Made by a program: the position numbers and the translations under genes
Shown here: piece after piece, positions 1 through 11,625 of the stretch
Numbering within the stretch: the stretch's first letter is position 1
Layout: each line of letters begins with the position of its first letter
Origin: Chimonanthus salicifolius
Taxonomy: Eukaryota > Streptophyta > Magnoliopsida > Laurales > Calycanthaceae
Direction of reading: 5' to 3'
Length of the DNA stretch: 64,000 bases
Assembly (NCBI GenBank): GCA_013350335.1
Contig: CM023534.1
Location: forward strand, 1,922,001-1,986,000
Notes under the pieces: model-generated
The model's database searches: none
What the model was told of the DNA's origin: nothing
The model's input: the letters and a program-made list of their open reading frames with translations, nothing else

Positions 1-159
1 TAATTTCCTCTTTACAAGTCCTTTTTATGTTTTATATCCTGTAAATTACTGTCATTATGTTCCTGTCATGCAGTATGTAATGAGTCTGTAGTGCCTTCCT
101 TTTTTTCAGTTGTTCAGTCAAATATAGGTGTTTCTGAGTAAATTTATATTGCATTTTAG

Positions 160-845
160 GTGAAAACTCTGACGGTTCCAAACTTTTGGACTCTCACTTG
201 AGGATTATTCTTGAGAATGTCCGACTAGTATATCTTCTTGAACGGGAACCAGCAGGCTGGGATGCTAATCTTAGCTGGGAAGACATTCTATCCCTTGGGG
301 AGCAACAGAGACTTGGCATGGTGAGAACATGGAACCAAATTACTGCAACTCTTTTTACATTTGTGGTTTTCGGTCATGATATAATGCTTCAAGTCACATT
401 CTGTATATTGTTTTATGTGCTGCTACCAGGCTCGCCTGTTTTTTCACCATCCCAAGTTTGGTATCCTCGATGAGTGCACCAAGTACGTGACAAAAACAAG
501 ACATGTTTTGCTATCATTTTTTGTTACCAAACATGGTTGGGTTTATGGCATGGTAATTGGTTCTCATGTTGTTCAAAATGACAGTGCAACAAGTGTAGAT
601 GTTGAAGAGCACCTGTACCAGCTTGCAAACAAAATGGGTATTACTGTCATTACCACCTCGCAAGTAAGCATCCCAACTTCATTAATCTGTACCTGTTGCT
701 CCAAGCTCCTTTTATTTCTTCATCCTAACATTCATTACCTCGATTGGATGTTTCTTAGCGGCCGGCTCTTATACCATTCCACTCCATGGAGTTGCGGTTG
801 ATCGATGGTGAGGGTCAGTGGGAGCTGCGGTCAATCAAACATTGA
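160..845 (+). CDS. ABCD1: Peroxisomal ABC transporter, subfamily D (COMATOSE/PXA1-like), 3' end only
   Basis: These are the last four coding exons of a full-length ABCD transporter that imports fatty acids or acyl-CoA into peroxisomes for beta-oxidation. Exons: 160-320, 430-482, 585-663 and 759-845, stop TGA at 843-845; each junction has GT and AG. The joined peptide runs through the C-terminal nucleotide-binding domain: signature LSLGEQQRLGM, then Walker B with FGILDECT, then TSVDVEEHLYQLA, ITTSQRPALIPFHS, and the C-terminal LIDGEGQWELRSIK. From memory this closely follows the Arabidopsis CTS/PXA1 C-terminus. Two positions depart from a canonical ABC domain: the signature is LSLGE, not LSGGE, and the switch-histidine region reads TSQR. 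I recall the same in the plant family, so the second ATPase site is probably degenerate by descent. The gene begins left of the window; 1-159 is intron. Family assignment is firm. Confidence 0.93.
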
Positions 846-1440
846 GTTAAACAGAAAAATATAGCTTGCACCCAGCTATAGGCATCACTTGGGCATTGAG
901 GTGAGCAGGTTTATGAAGAATATACCATGTAAAAGTTGAAATGATATAACAGATATAATGGGTGGGGTTTGGTCGCTCCAATAATTTTTCTTAGTCCCAT
1001 GGCAGGGTTAACCATAGGGTATTGAAAGGTGACTGGAGTTGCATTGTTGCCATTGTTTGAATGTAGAAGAGCCCAATAGCAAAAAGTTAAAAGCTGTTTA
1101 ATCTAGTTTATTACAAGTCAACAGTCGCGTATAAGGAAGCTTGTGCACATTCATGCTGCGTGACATAGTACACGCTGCTTTGAAAAAAGTGTATATGTAA
1201 TCCAATTCACCGTATATTTATCTTCTCAATTTTGAATTAATGAAAACATTCTTTTCTTCACAAGCATTCTTTTCTTACGTACATGTATTAGGGTTTTGCA
1301 GTATCCTTTTAGGCTCATAGCCAGCCTAATGTCAATTTTAGAATTGTCTGCCACCACCAACGGTCTGATGTATTGTGTTGAACCTTGGACATATATAATT
1401 GTTTCAAACATTCATTTCTCACTTATACCTATCATGGTGA
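846..1440. other. 3' UTR and flank of the ABCD gene
   Basis: There is no coding signal after the ABCD stop codon. The first few hundred bases are probably 3' UTR, which is inferred from position only. No clear polyadenylation site could be singled out. Minus-strand LINE similarity begins near the right end. Confidence 0.5.
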
Positions 1441-3500
1441 AGCAATTTCCCTCATGAGATCATCATCGTCATCATAGCCTATCATGTCTTTGTTTATCCT
1501 CTCTCCAAGTTTTCATTGGTCTACCCCTCCTCTTAACAGTTGCAAATTTGTAACCTCTCAACTCTACGTACTGGGGCTATATCTGGTCTTTTACTCACAT
1601 GTCCAAACTACCTCAAATGAGTTTCTCTCAATTTATCCTCTATTGGAGTTAAACTATTCCTACCATTGTCATTTCTAACTCTATCTTTTAGTGATAAACT
1701 ACTCATCTAACATAACTTGTGCATCTCCGTCACTTTAACTTCATCTAGTTGTCTTTTCTTTATTCCCAACACTAGTTCCAGAAATCATTGTTGGTTGGTA
1801 ACTGTTTTATAGAATCATCCATTAATGCGAAGTAGGACTCTCCTATTACATTAGACTATGCTAGATTGTCTACACTTTGTCCACCTCACTCCCCTCCTAT
1901 TTGTTATATTTAAGTCTAATCTTGGAAGATATTTTACTATAGACTCCAAGTATCTAAACTTATTGCAATGCAATACCAACTTATTTCCTATTTTGATCGA
2001 TTCACCTCTTTATCGTCTATTTCACTAAAGTTACAATTTATATAATATGCTTTAGTTTTAATTATTTTAAGGATATTTGCTCAACATTTTTTTCTCCAAT
2101 TTCCAACTTATAAGTGACTTAGTTGCCTCGTTTCACTAATTAATACTATATCATTTACAAAAAACATACACCACGGCATTTTGTTTTGATTCCTATTGTA
2201 AAGTTATCCATGGTAAGCGCTAAGATATACGTACTCAAACCAGATTTTTGATGGAATCCCACTCCAACTAGGAACTCCAACGTTTCTTTGCATACGGTTC
2301 TATTGTTGGTGGTTGCGCTGTTGTATATATCTTAGATGATCTTTTACATAATCGTTAGGGATGTACTTGGTTTTTAGCATACTCCATATAAGATTTGTTG
2401 GGACTTTATCACAAGTTTTTTCTAGTTTAAAAAAAAAAAAAACATTAAAAAAAACCATGTATAAGTTTTTTTTTCTCTCTAAATTTCCTATGAGTTGTCT
2501 TACTAAGAAGACGGATTATGTTGTTGACCCACGTATCATATACCTAAATTGGTTTTCTGAGATACCAGACTCATGCTTTAGGCTATTGCCCTTTCTTCTT
2601 ATAGAAAGGCCTATCATACTTGTGCGCTACTCATTAGGCATCTCTTTAGAGGTTAGAGTTTTGTTGAACAATTGAGTCACTCAACAAACTCCAGTGTCAC
2701 CTATTACAGTCCAAACTTCAATAGGGATACCATTCGATCCTAGTGCTCCAAACTTTAATTTCTACTATTTTGTTCTCCATCCCTTCATATGTCACTCCTT
2801 CCAAATTAATTTCACTTTCTAAATTGGTATTAAAAATATCCTTAAAGTATGTCTCCCACATATTCTTTTTATCTCTTTGTTTTTAACTAAAACCCTTGGT
2901 TTTCATCCATAATGCATCTAACGTGATCAAGATCCTTAGTCTTTCGTTCCCTCACCTTGGCAAGCTTGAAAATACTTTTCTTGCCCTTCTTCGACCCTAG
3001 TTTTGTGTACAACTCATTGTAGGATTCGTATTTTGTTTTGCTTACAGTTTTGTTTGCAGTTTTTTGCACTATCTTGGAAGTTCTTCTCACTAATATTCAT
3101 TTGCACATCAGAATTCCACCAACACGTCTTTTGAGCATTTTCCACCAACACGTCTTTACGTAAACCTATTTTTGATCCTTTCGTTTCATTTTCGCCGCTT
3201 ATTTAAAGAGAGCTTCATTTTACTCCATAAGTCATTTGGGGTCAAATCATCGTCCCACACCTTGTTACTTTGGACCTTATCTCTAAATATTTATGTTTTT
3301 TCTCCTTTCAAATTCCACCACCTAATTTTGGAAATATCTTTTAATGTTTTCTCTATTGTTTTACTCTTAATATGCACATCTAGCACTAAAAGTCGATGTA
3401 GTCAATATTGGGTTGTGAGGCTTTCTCTAGGAATGACCTTATAATTCTTGCAAAAGGATACTTCTCTACGTTTACGTAGGAAGTAATCTATTTGGACCTA
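1440..3500 (-). mobile_element. Decayed LINE (non-LTR retrotransposon), antisense
   Basis: Read on the minus strand, three blocks match the common plant LINE polyprotein in the right order. Near 3200-3340 is the linker after the endonuclease (a WW-like L-KGEK pattern). At 2890-3090 is the linker with KLAKVRERKTKDLD followed by a RCI-DENQG pattern. Near 2210-2300 is the reverse-transcriptase motif region, LS-Y-LALTMD, the counterpart of the family's LSPYLFALVMDEL. Frames are broken by stops and A/T runs, so it is non-functional. The outer limits are approximate, and no target-site duplication was identified. Confidence 0.75.
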
Positions 3501-5282
3501 AAATGCCCACTCTTAAAAGATGATAAGATGTTCATCTTTTTTTTTTTTAACAAAAAAAAGTGTATTCACTACATCAAAATCAAAGACAACTGCAAAATTA
3601 AGAATAGATTCCCCAATGTTGTTTCTTTCTCCATACCCATGGTCTCCATGAGTGGTTCTATAACCCTCATCACTACTTGCTACATGCCCATTTAGATTGT
3701 CTCTATTATGATACATTATGATACTCTCTCTAGAGGGATGTTTTGCACTAGCTCATCCATAGATCTCTCAGGCTGCGTTTGTTTGAGGTAAAAGGAGGGG
3801 GGACACAGGTAATCCTTAGATTCTCATGTTTGGTAGCGAGAATGTAGAGGTAAAAAATCTAGATTTTACCTTCCCTTTGGTAAATCTGAAAATCCTTTGA
3901 TGTCCAGTGATGTTCATAAAATCTTTGCCTCTCCTTCCCTTCATATTCCTCTCAATCCCCTTCATAGTTGTGAATGAAACTCGATGTAAATCAAATTTCA
4001 ATCAAACATCTTTATTTTTAAAGTTTGCTAATTTATTAAAAAATAATTTTACTTAAATAAATGAAATATTTTCAACATAATACTTATAAAAAATTTATTT
4101 AAATTTTATCTATTTGATTTAAGTAATAAAATTTGATAGAGAATAAAAAACTTTTTTCAATTATTTATTTTCAACATAATCTACTAGCGCATTATTTTCC
4201 TCAAGTAACATGCGTTGATGCGTTGTCATTGAATCTTATGAATTTGTTATCGTTCCAGACATTTCAAACATGATGTTAATTACGGATTAAGAGGGCTTTA
4301 GTTCAAAGATCCTTGTTAATCAGTGGAAAACTCTGTACCATACATGATGTACAAGTGTTCTTATAAAGGTTATAGGTTCTTCCAATTTATGCACTAGTTT
4401 TAGATAGCGTTGAAATTTATGTGCTACTCGGTTCGCATTTAAAAAGAAAGCTTCGTTGTGTACCAGCGATTGAGGGTTTTTTTGTCTAAAAAAAGTTTAA
4501 CCGGACGTACGAGGTACTCCAATCCGATTAAATTATCCTAGCCTTATGAAAACATAATTCCTGGATTTGCCCCTGTAGTTGTGATTTGCGACAGGGAAAA
4601 TATTTTGTCATTGAGCAAAATATTACAAAGGCTATTATATTGTAAAAAATTATATCTATTGAATCAGGTTAACTATTGATTTTTAATATTAAAAATAAAT
4701 TATTGGATAACTTTTCTGACCTATCATGATTAATCCAACGGTTGAAGATGTATCAAAATTATGAAAGGTTAGATTTAAATTTTAAAAAGAAAAATAATTC
4801 GAATAAATTAAATTCAAAATAAAGTGAGTCTCACGTGGAGTTTTTGTGTTTGGACATCGAGAATGTCTAAACAGTTTATTAAATTTCTTCTATAGTTTAA
4901 CATGTTATTTATAAATATGACAACAATTGACTCGAGTTGAATGATTCAACTTGAATCAACTTTTTCACCTTATTAAGTCAAACTGAGTTAGACCCCATTT
5001 GAGTTAAACACATTGAATTTAATTTTTTTTTTTAAATGGTCATATTAGAATAAGAGGAAAGAGTGAGTTCAGATTTTGTGAGATTCTAAACCCCATCCAA
5101 TTAAGATTTACCTTTTATTGTGATATGCTTGTCGCCCATTGGATGTCTTTGAAGTTTCGAAAGAACGAGCTTGAATTATAACCTTTAGTATGCATTGTGT
5201 GGGCCCACTGAACGAGCTCTCGATATTTTTGTGGGAGAGTCTGATTCTGCTCTTCCAAATTCATCCAACGGCTCCTCCTCTC
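3500..5282. other. Intergenic region and upstream region of the hydrolase gene
   Basis: No gene was seen. At about 3773-4015 a stretch beginning GGCTGCGTTTGTTTGA and ending in a rough inverted counterpart may be a small MITE (weak). From 4020 to 5100 the DNA is AT-rich and featureless. The last 200 bases contain the promoter and 5' UTR of the plus-strand hydrolase; no TATA box is convincing. Confidence 0.4.
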
Positions 5283-8200
5283 ATGGCTACGGCGCTTCCC
5301 TTTACGAAGGTCCTCCCTCTTCTCTTGCGCTGCTGCTCCTCCTCGTTTCCTTCCACTTCTTCGCTCCAATCCCTCTCTGCTATCCGTAAGCACATGCCTC
5401 TCTGTCTCTACTCAATCCCCCCCCCCCCCCCCCCCCCCCCCCTCCCTTTTCTCCCTTGAATCTTATCTTGTTTCTGTCATTTTTGTTTTTCCAATGGGAA
5501 TTTCCGTTCCATCGATTGATTCCTGGGTTTCTGAGAATAGGGTTTTGTTTATAATCAGTACAAAGTACAAATCCCGATAGAAAGATTTCATCTTTTCGTG
5601 TCTGGGAACTGCTCAGGCTGCTTAGAAGTCGTGCGAATTGTTGTGTGCTTCTCTGTGTATTGAAGCATTGGATTGTCTATAAATTAAACAGCCACTGTTT
5701 GGATGGATGGGAAGGATTCTGTGCTAGATACTGAATTTTATAAATCTCTCGAAGCACCTGGGTGGATGTGGTGTGGGGTTCATGTTGGGCATGGCTATCC
5801 AAATGTTCTATATCAGGAAAAAATAAAAATTACTTAATCATGTGTATAAGTTCAATATATTTGTTAAAAATTAATGGTAAATAATTAAAATATTGTGTCC
5901 ATGCTTTTTATGGTAGTTTTAGTGCTTGGATTTTATGGAGAAGGTTCAACTTTTGACTGTAACATTTCAGCTCTTGTGCAGAAAGAATGCAAATTATATC
6001 GTCAAAAAAACCTACGTGTCACCAGACGCACAAGCAGCAGAGTGTCATGCAGCCAAGTGAAAGTGGAAGATGTGAATGATGAAACATGTGAACTCGTTAA
6101 TGGAACTGACCTTATATTAGGGGAAGGTCCAGATCAGATACGAGCTTATTTGTTGACGGCAGTGAAGAACAACAATGGAGCTGGTGTGCTGCTTTTCTCT
6201 GATGTTTATGGGTTTGAAGATTCATCTACAAGAGAATTTGCCTACCGTGTTGCTTGCAGTGGTTACAAGTATGTATTTTGACCTTAAAGTTACTAGTTGT
6301 TGCTGTGTTCTCCATTTTGATTGATTATCTAGTATTTAGATTGCCATTTTTATCTCCAGTTTCTGACTTCAGATGAGTGGATAAAGCTTCAATTATGATG
6401 GTTATTTTCATAACAAGTGTATGTGTGTGTGTACACAGATATATTTGAGAGATTTTTGTATCTAGCATATTTTAACAATTGAAAATATATTTCTGTAGAG
6501 GCTTTGACATTCTTGTAGACTAGCTTTCTAGACTAATGCATGCATACATGTAACCATGTACACATTGAAGTTGGAGGTTTTTTCTTCTCAAACCTTCCCT
6601 TGTAAGCAGGATTAAAAAAAAAATCTTGCCTCACATAGAGCTAAGGTTTTTTGTTGGTCAGACACTACCATAAAAAATTTTCCCATCGATCACTAAAAAT
6701 CTAGTGGTTCCTTTCTTTTTGAATTTTTTTTAGGAGTTCCTCATTCCCAAATTTGTTTGCGTTGTTGACAGGAAATGGAATCAATAATCTATATCTTTGT
6801 TTATTTTCCCTGTTCCCATGCTTACAGTCTTCATGTTTCTCTCTTCATCATGTTGGACTGGCGCATCTTCCTTTCAGAGTCTCATGGATGGTTCGACATT
6901 GGGACAGTTTAAGAAATGAGGTAATTTTTTTTGGAAAATGCCTCAAGCTCTATCATGGAAATTTGGAGATAGAAGATCCAAATATGAGAAAGTTAAAATG
7001 GATTTCATAAATTGGGCAATTAGAGAGAACATTTTTTGTTTCTCCTTGTCAAAGTTGGATAGAGACTAGGCCACTATGATTGAACCATACCAACTTTCAG
7101 CTCCTAACCTTTGTTACTGTGGAAGGTAGAAGATACAGAAAAAAATAATTCTACCTTTATAGAAGGGTCACTTATCTTCCACAATGCTTTATAGATGGTA
7201 CCTTCAAAAGAAAAGAAGCTTTCTTTACCAACTTTTCCAACAATCCTATCTCAAGTAGAAACTGCTCTTGGATGTGCTTCCAATGGTAATCTTGGGTAGT
7301 TCAAATTTAGTTCTCTATTTGCTGTTCCTTTTCACCTGTGTCGATCACTTGTTGGGGGGCGCGGGGGCGGTGGGTGTGGTATCTCCTCATTAACATGTTT
7401 TGAATGACAGTGACTCACCAAATAGCAATTATCGTCCATATAATGAAGATGAGAGATCTAACATTTTGGATTTCTAACTGTGAAACCGCACAGTGCTATT
7501 TTCTGCTACCTTCTGCATAATGTAGGGAACGTTGATAATTAAAAAAAAACTGAGAAGTGAGCCACCAGATCTAATCCTCAAATCTCTTTTCTATTTTTAG
7601 CCATTTTTTTAAGGAATTTTATCTATTTTGAAATTTCTGTGAAATTATCTCAACCATAATTAAGTGAATGACCAAGATTCATTTGAAAATCACCCAAAAC
7701 TGTCTCTTTTATATATAACAAAGGTAAAAGATAATATTGCAGCGCAATTGAAGAATCTCCCCAATCCCCCTAGGTTTCTCCTAATGGACTCACTTAGGAG
7801 GAAGGAGTCAAATGATGTTGAGCTACTTGTTGCTTGCTATTAGGAAGGCATCAAGGATCCATAGGAATCACTTCTAAGGCGCTCTCATTATTGAAGGGGT
7901 TCAATTAATGGTATTAGGTGGATGGAAGGAAAGAAGAAAAGGTGCCTTGAAAGTTGTAGTCTCTCATTAAAGCGATCAGGGTGCTCAAAAGATGTGAATA
8001 TCTTCTTCTCTCATGTGAGAAGAATGACAAATGGAGTGGCATTCTTTTTAGCCAAGAATTGAATGTTAAGGAATTCAATTCTATGCTTCTTTAGTTTTCC
8101 CTAGACTTGTCCTTTTTATGGACCTTTTTGTACTTTTTTTTTGAGCGGTAACAAATAAATTCTATTAGAAAAAAATACCGTATATGAACAGACTCTGTGG

Positions 8201-9150
8201 GGTCTAAAAGGTATAGACCCATGACAAGCCAAAAAGAAAAAGGTACATCATATCACAACATGCCTATGAGTACAACAAACGCTCCTCTGAAATACAACAA
8301 TATTACAGCTCCTGAGGTCTATCATATGTGAAACAATCCAGTTAAATCAGAATCCACCTCATTCTTGGCAAAAAAGTCAGCCACCCCATTTGCCGATCTC
8401 CGAACCGGGACGAAAGAGATCTCTCTTCCTAAATATAACACCCTAATTTCCCTCACTATTGTGATCAATTTCCAAAGAGGGCCTTTTGAGCCCGGACGCC
8501 CACTTTATTGCATTTGTAGAGTCCCCTTCCACAATCAATTCCCCCCTCCCTAAGTGAGACCATATGGATAAGGCTCTCCTAATGCTATGAAGTTTTGCCT
8601 CGTTTGAATCCTTCTGGACTATCGATTCAGAGAAAACTATTGATGTCATGTTGTTACAATCACGTACACCCCTCGTATACCTGTCGGACCCGGGTTTCCC
8701 CTAGCTTCCCCGTCAATGTTAAACTTATGTGTGTTTGGTTGAGGAGGGCACCAGGAAGCTTGGACCCTGGGCCTCCTTGGTCCCCCATCGAAATAGCTCT
8801 CCCAAGAGTTAAGAAATTTCATTAACTTGATGCCCTTAAATTCCTTCCCAACGGAGAGCCATGTGAACAATCTCCACTTAGCCTTTTCGATCAGAGCATC
8901 TTCCTCCGACGCCTTATGCTCGAAAATCTTTGCATTTCTTTCTCCACACAGTCCACAAGATGGCCGTTGGAATGGTGTTCCAAGCCACTTTAACCTTGGA
9001 GTTGGGTTGTCGAATGGTCCAAGATCAAACAATTTCTTCACATGTTTGCTGTAACACCCAAGAAACCCGTAGCATATTGGCAAAACTTTTCCACAGTTTC
9101 CTAGCTACCTCCCATTCGTCAGACTTTATTTGTACTTGATTTTTTTTGCA

Positions 9151-9185
<35 letters not shown>

Positions 9186-9533
9186 CAACTTTTGTAAAAG
9201 ACTACCTATATCCATTCCTAACTTTTGAACTTGCTAACTTTCAATATTGCCTAGTCAGGATGGCTGCATAAAATGCAGGAAAGATCACTCTCATGACTCA
9301 AAAGACCCCTCTAGTACAAACCCTATGAAGCACGGATACTCCGAAACCATTCGAGTATCCGTGTCGAATACGTTTCCGACACAGATACGGCCGGATACGG
9401 CTTGAATACATGTCAGATACGTATCCAATTAAATAAAATATTTTTTAAATACAGATACGTCAAAGATACGGCAGCAGACAATGAGGGATATGGCAAGACA
9501 CGGCATGGGATACGACAGCAAGGGAGAAAAGGG

Positions 9534-9571
<38 letters not shown>

Positions 9572-11625
9572 TAGATATATATATATAATTTTTTTTTTAA
9601 TTCGACGTATCCCGCTGCACCCGTATCCTAGTTTTTCAAAATTTGTCGTATCCCCGTTTTGGATATGTGTCGTATCCGATACGCGTACCCATATCAGTGC
9701 TTAGTACAAACCTATCATGGATAAAATTTTACCGTTGAGGACACACCACACAAGCACCTGAACTCGAGGAGGGGCCACCTCCTTCCACGCTTCAGACCGT
9801 GCCTGAGAACCGCTGCTGTCACCCTTAAGAGCCAGACTGGACCTTAACCGAGTATAAACCCGATTGGTCATCCGTCCAAATGCATTCATCCTCCTCATCC
9901 ATGAAGATGGATTGGTCACCCAATAAAGCTAACATTTCCTCAAATGCAATTGCTATGCAGCAGCTTTGCCCATTGGTTGCATTTTTAAGATGTATATACA
10001 ACCACAAGTTCCTAAGAAAAGCCCAACAAATAAATATACTCGAAGCAAACCCTTAGTGAAGTCTAGTTCCAACTAGGAACTCCATCTCCTCATGTACCTA
10101 TATGTTCTCCAATTATCTGTTTGAGATGCCTTTCCTTTCCAGCATTTGGCAAATTTGTTTCCTGACCACCCAATCATAGGCCTTGCCAAATTAATCTCCA
10201 CATACAAATGCTTGAATTCTTTGTTTTGATTTTTTTCCCCTAATTCTTTAATTCATAATTGAAGTCCTATTTGAAAGCATCCTTCTGCATTTCTCAGGTA
10301 CTCAACCATGTAGGCAACTGGTCAAGAAGTACCCTTGCAGTAATTAATTTCCATATTGTTTACACTAAGTTCCATCTCTCGTAATCATGATTACCTTCTA
10401 TTTGTGGAGTACATTTTATAGTCCAAGCATTATTATATTTTGTGATTATTGAAGAATTTAGTTCTCTGTATATGCCATATTTGCAGTGTCCTAGTCCCAA
10501 ACTTGTTCTGTAGGAATCCATGGACAAAAGATCAACCTAAATCTGAGTTTGAGTTCTGGCTGACTGGATGAACTCCTGAGTGGGTTGCTAAAGAAATATC
10601 GATTTCAGCTAAATGGATGGTTGATGAATTCTTGGGAGCTGGAATCTCTAGGAAGCTAGGCATCATTGGATTCTGCTATGGTGAAGTCTAGTTCCAACTA
10701 GGAATTCCACCTCCTCATGTACCTATATAATCTCCATTTATCTGTTTGGGATGCCTTTCCTTTTCAGCATTTGCCTAATTTGTTTCCTCACCACCCTATC
10801 ATAGGCCTTGCCAAAGAATCTCCACATACAAATGCTTGAATTCTTTTTTGATTTATTCCCCTAATTCTTTAATTCATAATTGAAGTCCTATTTCAAAGCA
10901 TTTCTCAAGTACTCAACCATATAGGCAACTAGTCAAGAAGTACCCTTGCAGTAATTAATTTCCATATTGTTTACACTAGGTTCCATCTCCCTTAATCATG
11001 ATTACCTTCTATTTGTGCAGTGGACATTGTATAGTCCAGGCATCATTATATTTTGTGATTATTGAAGCATTTAGTTCTCTGTATATACCATGTTTGCAGT
11101 GTCCTAGTCCCAGACTTGTTCCGTGGGAATCCGTGGACAAAAGATCGATCCAAATCTGAGTTTGAGTTCTGGCTGACTGGACAAACTCCTGAGCGGGTTG
11201 CTAAAGATATATCTACTTCAGCTAAATGGATGGTTGATGAATTCTTGGCAGCTGGAATCTCTAGGAAGCTAGGCATCATTGGATTCTGCTATGGTGGGGG
11301 CCGATTAATTGAGACAATAGCCCAAGACCAGGATGCCTATTTCGGCTCTGCTGTCTGTTTTTACGGCACACGAATGAATGCATCTCTAGCTGCTAACATT
11401 AACATTCCAATCTTATTTGTTTCTGGGGACAATGATCCCCTGTGCACCGTTAGTATCTTAAATGAATTGGAGAAAAGAATTGAAGGGTCAAAGGTGGTGA
11501 TCTATTATGGCCGAGGTCACGGCTTTGTCCACCGACCGCAGTCAGCAGAGGAGGATGAAGATGCAGAGAATGCATTTGCCATCATGAGAAACTGGCTGCA
11601 TGATGGCTTGGTTGTAAACAACTGA
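5283..11625 (+). CDS. Dienelactone hydrolase-family alpha/beta hydrolase, probably organellar
   Basis: Three exons, 5283-5385, 5971-6268 and 11100-11625, join in phase to 308 residues plus stop; all junctions are GT/AG. The first ~35 residues are rich in Ser, Arg and Leu with no acidic residue, which suggests a plastid or mitochondrial transit peptide. The body has the family's nucleophile elbow GFCYGGG with Cys197, the acid loop SGDNDPL (Asp244/246) and the catalytic His274 in GRGHGFVHRP, so the Cys-Asp-His triad is complete. DVYGF near residue 115 and NVLVPDLFRGNPW are also family landmarks. Length and motifs match the plant protein I recall as Arabidopsis At1g35420. The substrate is unknown; family members open lactone or enol-lactone rings. 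Intron 2 (4.8 kb) carries LINE remains, a MITE-like insertion and a decayed duplicate of part of exon 3. The start is the first ATG before the transit-like segment. Confidence 0.9.
5417..5442 (+). repeat. Poly(C) tract of 26 in intron 1
   Basis: An uninterrupted run of 26 C lies about 30 bases after the intron 1 donor of the hydrolase gene. Its length is likely variable or mis-called. Confidence 0.9.
6269..8133. other. Left part of hydrolase intron 2
   Basis: No gene is present. The segment 7850-8060 weakly resembles a LINE reverse-transcriptase linker on the plus strand (a KDVN-FFSHVRRMTNG-like peptide), with broken frames. The rest is unassigned intron with short A and T runs and a GC-rich spike near 7355-7375. 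Confidence 0.35.
9153..9182. repeat. (TC)n microsatellite
   Basis: About 15 uninterrupted TC units lie inside the antisense LINE remains in intron 2. Confidence 0.95.
9327..9701. mobile_element. MITE-like snap-back element with flanking duplication
   Basis: The ~375 bp segment starts GAAGCACGGATACTCC and ends GGGTACCCATATCAGTGCT-like, so the ends are inverted repeats sharing AGCAC-GATA. Throughout it alternates CGTATCC/GGATACG motifs that can fold back. The flanks carry the same word: TAGTACAAACCCTAT at 9312-9326 and TAGTACAAACCTAT at 9702-9715. This is a 14-15 bp target duplication with one indel. The centre has A(n) and (AT)n tracts (about 9536-9590) and no coding capacity. It interrupts the antisense LINE, so it is younger than that element. 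Superfamily not assigned. Confidence 0.65.
10056..10680 (+). repeat. Tandem segmental duplication, copy 1
   Basis: This 625 bp unit repeats at 10681-11293. It contains an antisense LINE reverse-transcriptase scrap (10060-10260; minus-strand peptide like GKAYDWVVRKQICQMLERKG), intron sequence, a splice acceptor and the first two-thirds of a hydrolase exon. It differs from copy 2 by scattered substitutions and a few small indels. The unit starts and its continuation after copy 2 share GTG, a three-base microhomology. Confidence 0.9.
10487..10680 (+). pseudogene. Decayed duplicate of hydrolase exon 3 (5' part)
   Basis: Preceded by an acceptor-like TTGCAG (AG at 10485-10486), this stretch matches exon 3 of the functional gene from VLVP-LF to IIGFCY. 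It carries an in-frame TGA where the good exon has CAA (LTG-stop against LTGQ), plus changes such as a GTAGGAATCC in place of GTGGGAATCC. It ends abruptly at GGATTCTGCTATG, where copy 2 begins, so it lacks the Asp and His part and any donor of its own. Inclusion in mRNA would truncate the protein, so it is probably skipped. Confidence 0.88.
10681..11293 (+). repeat. Tandem segmental duplication, copy 2 (functional)
   Basis: This is the second unit of the duplication. It has the same LINE scrap, intron end and acceptor (AG at 11098-11099), then the working exon 3 reading frame, which continues past the unit end to the stop at 11623-11625. Confidence 0.9.

Larger units (their letters stand above)
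8134..10007 (-). mobile_element. LINE 3' half (zinc-binding RT domain plus RNase H), antisense in intron
   Basis: On the minus strand, from high to low coordinates: 10007-9701 encodes a zf-RVT-like region (GLYSVKVQSGS; WKEVAPPRVQVLVWCVLNGKI), 9083-8646 encodes the linker and start of RNase H (FNIDGEARGNPGPTGIRG), and 8649-8443 continues RNase H (KDSNEAKLHSIRRALSIW; VEGDSTNAIKWASG). A T run at 8134-8142 would be the element's poly(A) tail. Frames are interrupted and a MITE-like element is nested at 9327-9701, so it is dead. The DGEARGNPGP and GDSTNAIKW motifs are typical of plant LINE RNase H domains. Confidence 0.82.

Noticed and set aside
2361..2675. A 104-residue plus-strand open stretch
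   Set aside because: It lies on the complement of decayed LINE sequence and spans A runs; no domain.
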